30,899 bases of DNA from a virus. A program made the translations under genes and the position numbers. Within the stretch, counting starts at the first letter, position 1. The number at the start of each line of letters is the position of its first letter. Under the pieces are notes generated by a model, which was given only the letters and a program-made list of their open reading frames with translations, had not been told where the DNA came from and did not search any database. The DNA is taken from positions 1 through 30,899 of the IMG/VR virus record IMGVR_UViG_3300030106_003002. One strand, 5' to 3'. Positions 1-6,027 of the stretch are shown piece after piece.

Positions 1-98
1 ATAGCATTAATTGAGAAAGACTTACCTGAACCCCTACCACCTGTTACAACAAAGTATCTACTATCGTCTGTGGATATTGGTAGGTATTTCTTATGTAT
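1..98. repeat. Terminal direct repeat, left copy (circular assembly overlap)
   Basis: Positions 1-98 are identical to 30800-30897. The next base differs: A at 99, G at 30898. The repeat lies inside the terminase large-subunit reading frame, and joining the two ends restores that frame exactly. This is best read as the overlap of a circular or circularly permuted assembly. A true short direct terminal repeat cannot be excluded from sequence alone. The mismatch is silent (Asn AAT versus AAC), as expected for two variants in a population. Confidence 0.9.
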
Positions 99-110
99 AT
101 TAATCGACAA
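1..110 (-). CDS. terL: Terminase large subunit, N-terminal part (continues at the right end of the window)
   Basis: This stretch encodes the N-terminus and Walker A region of the packaging ATPase-nuclease whose remainder lies at 30799-29698. Reading through the circular join gives 1212 nt, or 403 residues. Walker A is G-G-R-G-S-G-K-S at residues 24-31, preceded by the RYFVVT strand typical of PBSX-type large terminases. The only usual start codon between the upstream in-frame stop and Walker A is TTG at 110-108. I choose it because the first ATG lies after Walker A and would remove the ATP site. The gene overlaps the end of the upstream terS-like gene by 11 nt. The TTG start is inference; the frame and motif are directly visible. 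Confidence 0.85.
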   Translation of the reverse strand, partial: MSINIHKKYLPISTDDSRYFVVTGGRGSGKSFSINA

Positions 111-354
111 ACTTAATTAAGTCCTTAAAGTTTATATTCAGCCCCTCAGATGAATTGATATCCATACTTTCTTTTGGCTTACCATATCGGTAACTGAGAT
201 ATAATTGAATTGCTCTCATATCGCCTTTTGCTACGAGTTCCCCTAACTTAGCGAGTGCTGTATCACTATCTATGATCGCATCTAAGCGTTCTACTAATTT
301 AGCTTCGTCTGCTTTGGGCTTTCTACCTGCCCCTTGTCTTGCGCCACCATGCAT
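100..354 (-). CDS. terS: Terminase small subunit-like protein
   Basis: An 84-residue protein immediately upstream of and overlapping terL. It begins with a Gly/Arg/Lys-rich segment containing GAGRKPK (residues 8-14), followed by predicted helices and the block YRYGKPKES near residues 56-64. Short proteins with a GAGRKP start and a YGKP motif next to the large terminase are usual small-terminase candidates, which recognise DNA and load the motor. It is shorter than a classical TerS (about 140-180 aa), so assignment rests on position and the basic N-terminus. It is the first gene behind the promoter-like element at 381-406 and therefore probably opens the late operon. Confidence 0.65.
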   Translation of the reverse strand: MHGGARQGAGRKPKADEAKLVERLDAIIDSDTALAKLGELVAKGDMRAIQLYLSYRYGKPKESMDINSSEGLNINFKDLIKFVD

Positions 355-380
355 CTTGAAAAAAGTTGATTATTCAATTA

Positions 381-406
381 TATAACGTATTTTTTTTAAA
401 TTTTGT
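381..406 (-). promoter_or_regulatory. Phage bipartite promoter-like element P1 (late, terS-terL)
   Basis: On the minus strand this reads ACAAAAT, 10 nt, then TACGTTATA, followed by TA. The core is at 389-381 and the upstream box at 406-400, touching the stop codon of the preceding gene. The start codon of the terS-like gene is 26 nt downstream. It is one of six copies in this window, all upstream of genes. I infer a promoter read by the phage sigma factor encoded at 6347-6844. Confidence 0.7.
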
Positions 407-1254
407 TAGACACCACAATATCCTGAATCGCACTCATTAAAATCATCATCAAATAGGTCTGTTTGTTTAAAGCTATCTCTTATTTGACTATATGTAACGC
501 CTTTCTTAAAAGTTCCTACATTAATCCCTTTGTGTTGTTCTGCTTCTATAAACCAATTATATTTTTCAGGATGTTTTTCACTCATTAGCTTAAGAAGTAC
601 TTCGTTTCTATGAAAGCACCCTATACAATTATTCATATAAGCAAATCTCACAGGTTTGTCTATCCAATACTTTTCTACTTGGTCTTTATATATGTTATCT
701 TTTATTAATGGGAACACAGGTCTTTGCCATCCTATATCTGCCCATTTGTTTCTCGTTCCTCTTTTGCCTACTATTGCTTTGTAAGTAGATAAACCCTCAT
801 CATTGAGTTTAGATAGCATTGTTTTAGCCCTGCTGTGTTCGTTTGCTCTATACCCTATTCGTGTTTTAATTGGTTTTCCTATCTCGCTTCGCCACCATTC
901 AAATATAGGTTTAAGTTTCATCTCAGTAGTGCAGAATCTTTGAGTAACATTTGGTAAGTATTTTTTATCGCCATGCACTATAATCTTGTCAAAGGTTTTA
1001 CCTGTAAGCCAAGTGATCTTTCTACCTATGTATTGCTCTAAGTCAAGCATAGTGTAGATAATGGTATCATCTTCTGCTGTGGCTATAAAGGGTGCTTGTA
1101 TTCTGTCCTCTACTTCCTGTCTTAGTTTCTTATCAGGGAACGTACATCTTTTATCTTCTATTCGTACCAACGCGAACACATCATAGTCAGCAGGATAGTT
1201 AGCTGCTATATAGCTTGAAGTCTTACCACCTGATAAACTATTTACTGTTTTCAT
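406..1254 (-). CDS. PP-loop ATPase, PAPS-reductase/DndC-like
   Basis: A 282-residue protein with an N-terminal PP-loop, SLSGGKTSS (residues 6-14). This is the ATP-pyrophosphatase signature shared by PAPS reductases, DndC and tRNA thiolation enzymes. Cysteines occur in FCTTEMK (Cys108), in NNCIGC (Cys210 and Cys213), and near the end (Cys275, Cys280). Cys108, Cys210 and Cys213 could hold an iron-sulfur cluster or carry sulfur, as in DndC-like enzymes. Such genes are frequent in phages and usually labelled PAPS reductase, but here no sulfate-assimilation partner is present. It closes the early gene string, just before late promoter P1. A role in nucleic-acid modification is inference; the PP-loop family is secure. 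Confidence 0.85.
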   Translation of the reverse strand: MKTVNSLSGGKTSSYIAANYPADYDVFALVRIEDKRCTFPDKKLRQEVEDRIQAPFIATAEDDTIIYTMLDLEQYIGRKITWLTGKTFDKIIVHGDKKYLPNVTQRFCTTEMKLKPIFEWWRSEIGKPIKTRIGYRANEHSRAKTMLSKLNDEGLSTYKAIVGKRGTRNKWADIGWQRPVFPLIKDNIYKDQVEKYWIDKPVRFAYMNNCIGCFHRNEVLLKLMSEKHPEKYNWFIEAEQHKGINVGTFKKGVTYSQIRDSFKQTDLFDDDFNECDSGYCGV

Positions 1255-1366
1255 TCTTTAATTCCTGCACCTCTTTAGCTAATTGATTAACCATTAAGTA
1301 GAGTTTTGTTGTAACTCTTTCTATCTGCTCAATCTTTTGTGCTTGTGTCCATTTTTTACTCTTCAT
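1238..1366 (-). CDS. Small coiled-coil protein (42 aa)
   Basis: A 42-residue ORF beginning MKSKKWTQAQKIEQIERV. It is charged and heptad-like throughout (leucine/valine at spaced positions after residue 20), so probably a short coiled coil. Its ATG overlaps the end of the upstream ORF by 11 nt, and its own end overlaps the PP-loop gene start by 17 nt, matching the compact layout here. No function is recognised. Confidence 0.55.
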   Translation of the reverse strand: MKSKKWTQAQKIEQIERVTTKLYLMVNQLAKEVQELKNENSK

Positions 1367-1496
1367 AATCTTGAAATATAATTTCTACATACCATAAGGC
1401 GAAGTCAATGATTATCGCTCTAAATTGGTTATGATAGTTAGTGAATGTTATCCCAAAGGATAGTTGATTATTTATTTTTCCTGTCTGTATTTTCAT
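1356..1496 (-). CDS. Small hypothetical protein (46 aa)
   Basis: A 46-residue ORF beginning MKIQTGKINNQLSFGITF and ending in an aromatic, acidic segment. The alternating hydrophobic pattern (SFGITF, RAIIIDFALWYVEIIF) suggests beta strands or a single amphipathic/membrane-associated segment. It overlaps the Cys-rich ORF upstream by 29 nt in another frame and the coiled-coil ORF downstream by 11 nt. I recognise no function. Support is mainly the continuous chain of overlapping start and stop codons. Confidence 0.45.
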   Translation of the reverse strand: MKIQTGKINNQLSFGITFTNYHNQFRAIIIDFALWYVEIIFQDYEE

Positions 1497-1599
1497 CTAA
1501 TTGTTTTTCGTATAGTGCGCAGTCGTTACATTGAAACACGCAGCGTGAGTAACTAAAATCATCATCAATACACACAAAATCATTTGCTGCCATCGTCAT
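1468..1599 (-). CDS. Small Cys-rich protein (43 aa), possible metal binder
   Basis: A 43-residue ORF with four cysteines, one near residue 10 and a CVFQCNDC cluster at residues 20-27. The CxxxCxxC spacing suggests zinc binding. The start at 1599 gives MTMAAND; an alternative ATG two codons later (1593) is equally possible. It overlaps the end of the preceding membrane ORF by 20 nt. No specific family is recognised. Confidence 0.5.
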   Translation of the reverse strand: MTMAANDFVCIDDDFSYSRCVFQCNDCALYEKQLDENTDRKNK

Positions 1600-1684
1600 A
1601 TCCTTTTAGGTATCCTATAAACCAAAAGAAAGCACATAGTACCATTGTTGTTAAGAACCCACTAAAATCCATATATAGTATCAT
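1580..1684 (-). CDS. Small single-span membrane protein (34 aa)
   Basis: A 34-residue ORF with one hydrophobic segment (about residues 8-24, including LTTMVLCAFFWFIGYL) followed by a charged tail KGYDDGSK. The pattern predicts an inner-membrane anchor with a short polar tail. Its ATG overlaps the stop of the upstream 43-aa ORF in the ATGA manner. Function unknown. Confidence 0.55.
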   Translation of the reverse strand: MILYMDFSGFLTTMVLCAFFWFIGYLKGYDDGSK

Positions 1685-1812
1685 CTTTTGTATTTAAGTT
1701 TAGGACTATCATCACTACTAAAGTGTTCTATCATTTTATCACAGTACTTTATTATCTTTTCATTGTCTGTGGTTGACTTCCAATGCTGATAATATCGTAT
1801 CATGTGTATCAT
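1681..1812 (-). CDS. Small hypothetical protein (43 aa)
   Basis: A 43-residue ORF beginning MIHMIRYYQHWKSTTDNE. It is polar with helical character. I use the ATG at 1812, which overlaps the methyltransferase stop as TGATG, rather than the longer in-frame start at 1890, which would lie well inside the methyltransferase gene. Function unknown. Confidence 0.5.
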   Translation of the reverse strand: MIHMIRYYQHWKSTTDNEKIIKYCDKMIEHFSSDDSPKLKYKR

Positions 1813-2408
1813 CAGAATAGTCTTTGTTGTTGTTTGTGTTGTTCTATTCGTTTCATGGCAGCTTCGTAGTAGTCTTTGTCGATTTCGCACCCTGTAAGCT
1901 GATATCCTAAATTATGACACGCTATTGCTATTGAGCCACTACCTAAATGAGTATCGAGTATCTTATCGTTTTCTTTAGCGTAATTCATTAAAAGCCATTC
2001 GTATAAACCTATTGGTTTTTGTGTAGGATGTATTCTTGTTCCGTTTCTTTGAAATGGTTTTAAGCTGTGATATCTTGCAACACTATTAAAAGAAGTCCAA
2101 GCCATTTCCCATTCGCTAAAAGTTCTGTTTTGCAACTCTCTTGTTTTTGTCCAAGCTAAAACGCATCTCGTTGGTGGCAAATCAAAATAATTACCACCCC
2201 ATATTATTTGGTTTTTACTAACTCTAAATAACTCATCAAAAAAAATTTTATCAGGCGTTTCTTTATCCCATTTTTTACCTTGACTTTTATTAAAGTATTG
2301 CCCACCATTTTCATAACCAATCCCATAGGGTGGGTCAACGATAGCAAGGTCGAAGTAGTTATCCTCATACCTTGCCATTAAATCCATGCAGTCCTCGTTT
2401 GTTATCAT
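1812..2408 (-). CDS. DNA adenine/cytosine-N4 methyltransferase (copy 1)
   Basis: A 198-residue amino-methyltransferase. Catalytic motif IV is DPPY at residues 25-28 and the SAM-binding motif I equivalent, DTHLGSGS, comes late at residues 152-159. This order is that of beta-class enzymes, which usually methylate adenine N6 or cytosine N4. It ends with the D12/N4N6-type tail TGCEIDKDYYEAAMKRIE. It is about 200 aa and has little room for a separate target-recognition domain beyond the central segment (residues 75-125). A paralogue lies at 6841-7455. There is no restriction partner beside it, so it is likely an orphan enzyme protecting phage DNA or marking it for other proteins. Its start overlaps the upstream gene by 4 nt (ATGA). 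Confidence 0.92.
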   Translation of the reverse strand: MITNEDCMDLMARYEDNYFDLAIVDPPYGIGYENGGQYFNKSQGKKWDKETPDKIFFDELFRVSKNQIIWGGNYFDLPPTRCVLAWTKTRELQNRTFSEWEMAWTSFNSVARYHSLKPFQRNGTRIHPTQKPIGLYEWLLMNYAKENDKILDTHLGSGSIAIACHNLGYQLTGCEIDKDYYEAAMKRIEQHKQQQRLF

Positions 2409-2878
2409 TCGACTGAGATTGCGTTTGCATCGTATATAGTCGCTTGTTGGTTTTTCGGTTGTATATTAAACCCTACTAACATAGCTTCTAAGCGTATTTT
2501 AACATCGTTTCTGCGTTCCTCAGGCACTTGGTCTATAAGTGAATACAAAGGATTCTCTATACGCTTTGCAATCAGCTCTATTGGCTTATCCTTTATATTG
2601 TAGAATATGTTATACACTTTGTCAAAGTCTGCTTTAAACTCTTTATCGTGTTTGTAGTAATGGGTAAACCTATTCAGGTGGTGTAGAACAGTTGCGTGGT
2701 TTTGCTTAAATGATTCTGAGATATGCCTTTTAACCACTTCCTGCTCTCTCATTATTCTATAAGCAATCATCCTACCCTTTACCACTTTGTGCTTACGATT
2801 GTTCTCAGTTATATCTATACCTAAGTGTTCTTTGATGATCTTCTCTAATCGTGTCTTGATGTCTTTTGTGTAAGTCAT
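2405..2878 (-). CDS. DnaA domain IV-like DNA-binding protein, putative replication initiator
   Basis: A 157-residue protein. Residues 28-71 resemble the C-terminal DNA-binding domain of DnaA: a basic RKHKVVKGRMIAYRIM helix, then a helix-turn-helix containing NHATVLHHL (60-68), close to the DnaA signature in which a His/Thr-containing helix reads the DnaA box. No AAA+ domain is present, so it cannot act as a full DnaA. The remaining C-terminal half is helical and unassigned. It sits between the ParB-like gene and a methyltransferase, within the replication block. I infer that it binds the phage origin and helps recruit the host replisome, since no phage polymerase or primase is seen. Confidence 0.75.
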   Translation of the reverse strand: MTYTKDIKTRLEKIIKEHLGIDITENNRKHKVVKGRMIAYRIMREQEVVKRHISESFKQNHATVLHHLNRFTHYYKHDKEFKADFDKVYNIFYNIKDKPIELIAKRIENPLYSLIDQVPEERRNDVKIRLEAMLVGFNIQPKNQQATIYDANAISVE

Positions 2879-3714
2879 TTAATCGTGCTTAATTTATTTT
2901 TAACAAATTGATTGTAATATGTAACAACGTTATCCTTTGTGGTGTTTAAATATGGTGGCATAGTTTTGTCGAGATACAGAGCAAACTTAACCAACTCTTT
3001 AAACATCTTATCTACATTATTCGTTTTGCGAATTACCTTATTAATGATAACTGCCAAAGCACACTTAGTCAGCTTGTGAGTCATTTTATCCCAATCAAGA
3101 TACTTATTGATCTCATCTATGTAGGATGATTGCAATAGATAATATAATCTCAATCGTGTAGATGCGTTGCTTTGTATTTTTGCGTTCCCTGTTCTAAAAG
3201 AATCGTTTGATGATTGAGTGAATAGCATCCTGATTGATGCGTGTGAGAATACACCATTAACACCCATAGCTTCATCAAGTTGCTTTGGCGTTTCAGGGCT
3301 GTTGTATATCTTGTTCCAAACAAACGTATAGAAGTTATCATTATCAAAAGGGTTCACACTTCGCTTAGTTGCGTGAAATCTAATATAGTCCTGTATCTGT
3401 AATGGCTTTCGTATATTGTTAAGAGATAGAAAAACATCCTCAGGTTTTACCTTTGTATCGTTTGGCACTACAACAGCGTGTATCTCTTGCTCAGGCATCT
3501 TCTCAATTACAGAGCTTAACCTTTGATATCCATCCTCTACTGAGTATAACCCTTTGCGTATTTCGTATAATGTTACTGCTGTTAAAAACCCATTCGCTTT
3601 GATTGAGTTGTTTAGATTGCTTATGTGATGTTTCTCTTTCCATCTTTGATGTAGGGGTATTGTTATTTGATTTTTTAAATCCCCTGCTTTAAATGTTCTT
3701 ACTTCCGTTCTCAT
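2875..3714 (-). CDS. ParB/sulfiredoxin-fold domain protein
   Basis: A 279-residue protein. Its N-terminal 100 residues match the ParB/Srx pattern: a stretch setting out required values (LHQRWKEKHHISNLNNSI), then SVEDGYQRLSSV at residues 58-69, which corresponds to the DGxHR-type motif of ParB-like nucleotide-binding and nuclease domains. The C-terminal two thirds are helical with no motif I recognise. It is overlapped by 4 nt by the DnaA-like gene downstream and spaced 1 nt from the exonuclease gene upstream. In phages such proteins can be DNases, partition-like clamps or modification-associated; which applies here is unknown. Confidence 0.75.
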   Translation of the reverse strand: MRTEVRTFKAGDLKNQITIPLHQRWKEKHHISNLNNSIKANGFLTAVTLYEIRKGLYSVEDGYQRLSSVIEKMPEQEIHAVVVPNDTKVKPEDVFLSLNNIRKPLQIQDYIRFHATKRSVNPFDNDNFYTFVWNKIYNSPETPKQLDEAMGVNGVFSHASIRMLFTQSSNDSFRTGNAKIQSNASTRLRLYYLLQSSYIDEINKYLDWDKMTHKLTKCALAVIINKVIRKTNNVDKMFKELVKFALYLDKTMPPYLNTTKDNVVTYYNQFVKNKLSTIK

Positions 3715-3715
3715 G

Positions 3716-4489
3716 TTATAAAATTCCTGTTAAACAATAATTATCTAAATCTGCGCCATGTATAAAAAAGGTCTCAAAAACTTCTATGGCTTCATGTGTT
3801 TTTCTTTTACCCTCATTGTAAAACTCTTCTGATACATCGTATATTGCTATGTCAAGAGTTCCCTTGTCCATTACACCAAACTTAAACTCTGTGTAAGGTA
3901 CGTTAAATAATTCACAATAAATATACACCTGTATATCATATCCATACTTTCGTGCCGAGTAAGGGAAGCCCTTTACGTCTGTTGTGGTCTTTAGGTCAAC
4001 GATCTTGTTTTTACCCAACACATCTGCTTTTCCTCTAAAGGGATAACCACCTATCATACCACAGGCAGGTACTTCAAACTCGCTGTTGTCTAAAAGTCTT
4101 AATGCCTGTTCGTTTCTTAGGAACGCATCAGCTAACCTTTCAGCATCTCGTTTCTCTTTTATCGTAAATACTTTGCCATGCTCTGATAGTGCTTCCTTAT
4201 ACTTCTTTGTGTTTTTGCTTTGTACATCTACAAAGATTTGATTATTAAACACATCAGGCTCTAAGATAGCTGTGTGAAACAACCACCCATCACGCATGGC
4301 CTGACTATCAGGCGAACCATAGTCTAAAATGTATTTATACTTTTTTGGGCTTTGGTGTAGCATCTTGATTGATGATGAGCTTAGAGCTGCCTTAGCCATA
4401 TAGCCATAGTAAAAGTCATCTTCTTTTAGTAAGTCTATGAGGGTGTCTTTCTTAAAGCGTTCCCCATTGAGTAGTACTATCTCGCTCAT
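3716..4489 (-). CDS. PD-(D/E)XK exonuclease, RecE/YqaJ-like
   Basis: A 257-residue nuclease. The motif series is visible in order: FH at residues 71-72, RGKADVLG with Asp156, IVDLKTT with Asp165 and Lys167, then YDIQ with Gln187. This H...D...DxK...YxxQ order is that of the RecB-family nucleases, including RecE/exonuclease VIII and lambda-type exonucleases. The likely role is 5'-3' resection of phage DNA ends for recombination-dependent replication, with the SSB-like proteins upstream as partners. No recognisable RecT/Beta annealing protein is adjacent. Its start overlaps the zinc-ribbon ORF by 4 nt (ATGA). Confidence 0.88.
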   Translation of the reverse strand: MSEIVLLNGERFKKDTLIDLLKEDDFYYGYMAKAALSSSSIKMLHQSPKKYKYILDYGSPDSQAMRDGWLFHTAILEPDVFNNQIFVDVQSKNTKKYKEALSEHGKVFTIKEKRDAERLADAFLRNEQALRLLDNSEFEVPACGMIGGYPFRGKADVLGKNKIVDLKTTTDVKGFPYSARKYGYDIQVYIYCELFNVPYTEFKFGVMDKGTLDIAIYDVSEEFYNEGKRKTHEAIEVFETFFIHGADLDNYCLTGIL

Positions 4490-4611
4490 CTTTGGTCTGC
4501 TTCAAAACAAGTTCCACTACAATACTCTGCTGACCTGCCTACTTCTGTACCACACATAGGGCATGAGTACTCAGGCTCTTCTATACATTTTAAATAATCG
4601 CTATATTCCAT
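4486..4611 (-). CDS. Small zinc-ribbon protein (41 aa)
   Basis: A 41-residue ORF with two Cys pairs: CPMCG at residues 17-21 and YCSGTC at residues 30-35. The CxxC...CxxxC arrangement is that of a small treble-clef or zinc-ribbon fold. It overlaps both neighbours (11 nt upstream, 4 nt with the exonuclease), so it is probably co-translated with the exonuclease. A structural or DNA-associated role is inference. Confidence 0.65.
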   Translation of the reverse strand: MEYSDYLKCIEEPEYSCPMCGTEVGRSAEYCSGTCFEADQR

Positions 4612-4873
4612 ATTTGTTCTCTTTTAAATTCTCTAACTCTTTCTCTGCTCGTCTTGCACGTTCTACAAGTCTTTGCACTGATAAGCGTTCCTGTTTTACA
4701 ATACGCTTATAACTATACCTTTCTAACTCTAATTGATTAATGTAGAACACAAGTCGTAAGGCTGCTTCTGATATCTTTTGCAGTTCCTCATTGTCTGACT
4801 TCTCTTGCCACTTGCTGATAGTTTCTAAAATCTCAGCAGAATCAATCATATACTGCAACTGACTAAAATCCAT
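4601..4873 (-). CDS. Helical coiled-coil protein (90 aa)
   Basis: A hydrophilic, almost entirely helical protein with heptad-like stretches in its second half (LERYSYKRIV through RAEKELENLKEN). Three ATG codons are possible: 4882, 4873 and 4849. I use 4873 (MDFSQLQYMIDSAE). The 4849 start would make an ATGA junction with the 26-aa membrane ORF ending at 4846, so it is a serious alternative. Function unknown; it is likely a small early accessory protein. Confidence 0.6.
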   Translation of the reverse strand: MDFSQLQYMIDSAEILETISKWQEKSDNEELQKISEAALRLVFYINQLELERYSYKRIVKQERLSVQRLVERARRAEKELENLKENKYGI

Positions 4874-4926
4874 ATCAAGCATATAATAATTCCTACAAGT
4901 CCTATCTGTGCGTAGTCTAACTTCAT
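4846..4926 (-). CDS. Tiny membrane peptide (26 aa)
   Basis: A 26-residue ORF, MKLDYAQIGLVGIIICLIW followed by ILVSCSI, nearly all hydrophobic after residue 8. Both junctions are overlapping stop/start pairs (TATGA upstream and ATGA downstream), which favours real translation. The length is close to the minimum credible; confidence is therefore moderate. Confidence 0.42.
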   Translation of the reverse strand: MKLDYAQIGLVGIIICLIWILVSCSI

Positions 4927-5063
4927 AGCTTTAAAAACTTTTTGGCTTTAGACCACCATACATTCTGAGTGTAGTACAAGTTAAACTCTGTTTGTGTCAT
5001 TACTTCTATCCTATCGCCTTTGTTGACGATATATAAACCTGTGGGTGTTATTTTAAAAACCAT
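4923..5063 (-). CDS. Small hypothetical protein (46 aa)
   Basis: A 46-residue ORF beginning MVFKITPTGLYIVNKGD and ending in a basic KAKKFLKL tail. Beta-rich first half with an aromatic WW near the end. I use the ATG at 5063 rather than an upstream in-frame ATG at 5117, because the shorter start overlaps the end of the membrane ORF 5048-5182, as is usual in this genome, and the longer one would lie inside it. Function unknown. Confidence 0.5.
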   Translation of the reverse strand: MVFKITPTGLYIVNKGDRIEVMTQTEFNLYYTQNVWWSKAKKFLKL

Positions 5064-5182
5064 GCTCTTAGTATATAGGTTAATAATAAGATATCTAAAA
5101 TAGCAACCCAAAAGCATAGAGCCATCAATGCCATATACATTGTACCCTCTATGTTATTAAAGTAATTGATTAATTTTCTCAT
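5048..5182 (-). CDS. Small membrane protein (44 aa), first gene behind a host-type promoter
   Basis: A 44-residue ORF with a long hydrophobic core (about residues 14-38, including MALMALCFWVAILDILLL) flanked by basic residues on both sides, so a single-span or hairpin membrane protein. It is the first gene after the strong host-type promoter at 5203-5232, with the ATG about 14 nt from the predicted transcription start. It is therefore likely to be among the earliest phage products. Function unknown; an effect on the host envelope is only a guess. Confidence 0.6.
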   Translation of the reverse strand: MRKLINYFNNIEGTMYMALMALCFWVAILDILLLTYILRAWFLK

Positions 5183-5202
5183 AAAATTGTTTTAATGTTA
5201 TA

Positions 5203-5232
5203 CAAATATAATAAAAAATTGTTAATAAACAA
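5203..5232 (-). promoter_or_regulatory. Host-type Bacteroidota sigma-A promoter
   Basis: On the minus strand TTG (5232-5230) is followed by 19 nt and TATATTTG (5210-5203). This matches the Bacteroidota primary sigma consensus TTG-N19/20-TAnnTTTG exactly. It lies in a non-coding gap of 54 nt, upstream of the run of small ORFs leading to the nuclease and replication genes. Early expression by unmodified host RNA polymerase is the natural inference. Confidence 0.75.
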
Positions 5233-5236
5233 CTTT

Positions 5237-5377
5237 CTACTTTTTTCTGTACTGAACAGCACACACAGCAAGTCTTTGATCTGTGTTAGGATACTCTTTC
5301 ATCATTGTAGGATTCCCCATACAGCGTGTCATAAAGTCCTTTCTGTCCTCTCGTGGTTTTGGTGTTGGTAATGGCAT
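5237..5377 (-). CDS. Small conserved-type phage protein (46 aa)
   Basis: A 46-residue ORF beginning MPLPTPKPREDRKDFMTRC. The pattern DFMTRCMGNPTMMKEYP...QRLAVCAVQYRKK resembles a short motif often fused to, or placed near, phage XkdF-type and portal-related proteins (DF-x-RCM...EFP...QR-x-AVC-x-xQ). Two cysteines sit at conserved-looking positions. The start is 2 nt after the upstream nuclease gene. Function unknown. Confidence 0.65.
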   Translation of the reverse strand: MPLPTPKPREDRKDFMTRCMGNPTMMKEYPNTDQRLAVCAVQYRKK

Positions 5378-5379
5378 AA

Positions 5380-6027
5380 CTATATATTTAAGTGCATTAT
5401 TGTATTAATCTTGTTTATCGTTTCCTGCTTATCTACAATTCCGTTATCATCGTAGTAAACATAAACGTAGGGGGCGAACATACGTGCATAGTTTTCGTTT
5501 TTTTCTTTGTGGTTTGCCTTTGCTCTATTCTGATAAGCTGTATTCATCATCTTGTAAGAGATAGGCTTTATTTGTATCCCTAAGATAATGTAATCATCTT
5601 TTATTATCTCAGCATCTATGCAATAGGTGTGGTCTTTTTCGAAGTCTGTTTTGACTATATCTATATTGGTAAACTCTTCTTTGAGTTCGTCTATTATGCT
5701 TAGTTCCTGTTGGTATCCGTTCCAAGTCTGTCCTATCACACGATAGAAAACATATTGCTTTACTTCCTCTAATGGTATCCATTGATTCTTTAGATGTATC
5801 CTTTGGCTTACATAAGATAGTTGTTTGTATCCTACTGTACACTTATACGAGTATTCCCAATCCTTATGCGTTTTGCCCTCGTGGTATTTATGAAAGTCGC
5901 TTATGAGCTTCATGCACTTACCTACATACTTAGTCTGAAAAAAATGATTGACACTCTTGTCTTTGTTTAGCTTTCGGTACAGCTCATCGTTTAAAGGTTG
6001 CTTATACTTATGCGTCATATATTTCAT
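5380..6027 (-). CDS. PD-(D/E)XK-fold restriction-endonuclease-like protein
   Basis: A 215-residue protein. The candidate active site is CIDAEIIKDDYIILGIQIKP (residues 136-155), with Asp138 and the pair Gln152/Lys154. This is an Asp...(E/Q)-x-Lys arrangement on two strands, as in restriction-endonuclease-fold enzymes whose second acidic residue is Gln. Upstream helices (YVFYRVIGQTWNGYQQE, 92-108) supply a possible Glu108. It could be a homing-type or host-DNA-degrading nuclease, possibly selective for unmethylated DNA given the phage methyltransferases. It overlaps the 69-aa gene upstream by 20 nt; a second ATG at 6018 is possible. Confidence 0.65.
   Translation of the reverse strand: MKYMTHKYKQPLNDELYRKLNKDKSVNHFFQTKYVGKCMKLISDFHKYHEGKTHKDWEYSYKCTVGYKQLSYVSQRIHLKNQWIPLEEVKQYVFYRVIGQTWNGYQQELSIIDELKEEFTNIDIVKTDFEKDHTYCIDAEIIKDDYIILGIQIKPISYKMMNTAYQNRAKANHKEKNENYARMFAPYVYVYYDDNGIVDKQETINKINTIMHLNI

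Noticed and set aside
406-1254. PP-loop protein as a true PAPS reductase for sulfate assimilation
   Set aside because: No other assimilation gene is present and the Cys pattern includes extra CxxC-like residues; only family-level placement is supported.
1681-1890. 69-codon version of the small ORF starting at 1890
   Set aside because: The extension overlaps the methyltransferase in another frame. The ATG at 1812 makes a TGATG junction and is preferred.
3150-3347. 65-codon minus-strand ORF inside the ParB-like gene
   Set aside because: Shadow frame of the ParB-like gene with no independent signal.
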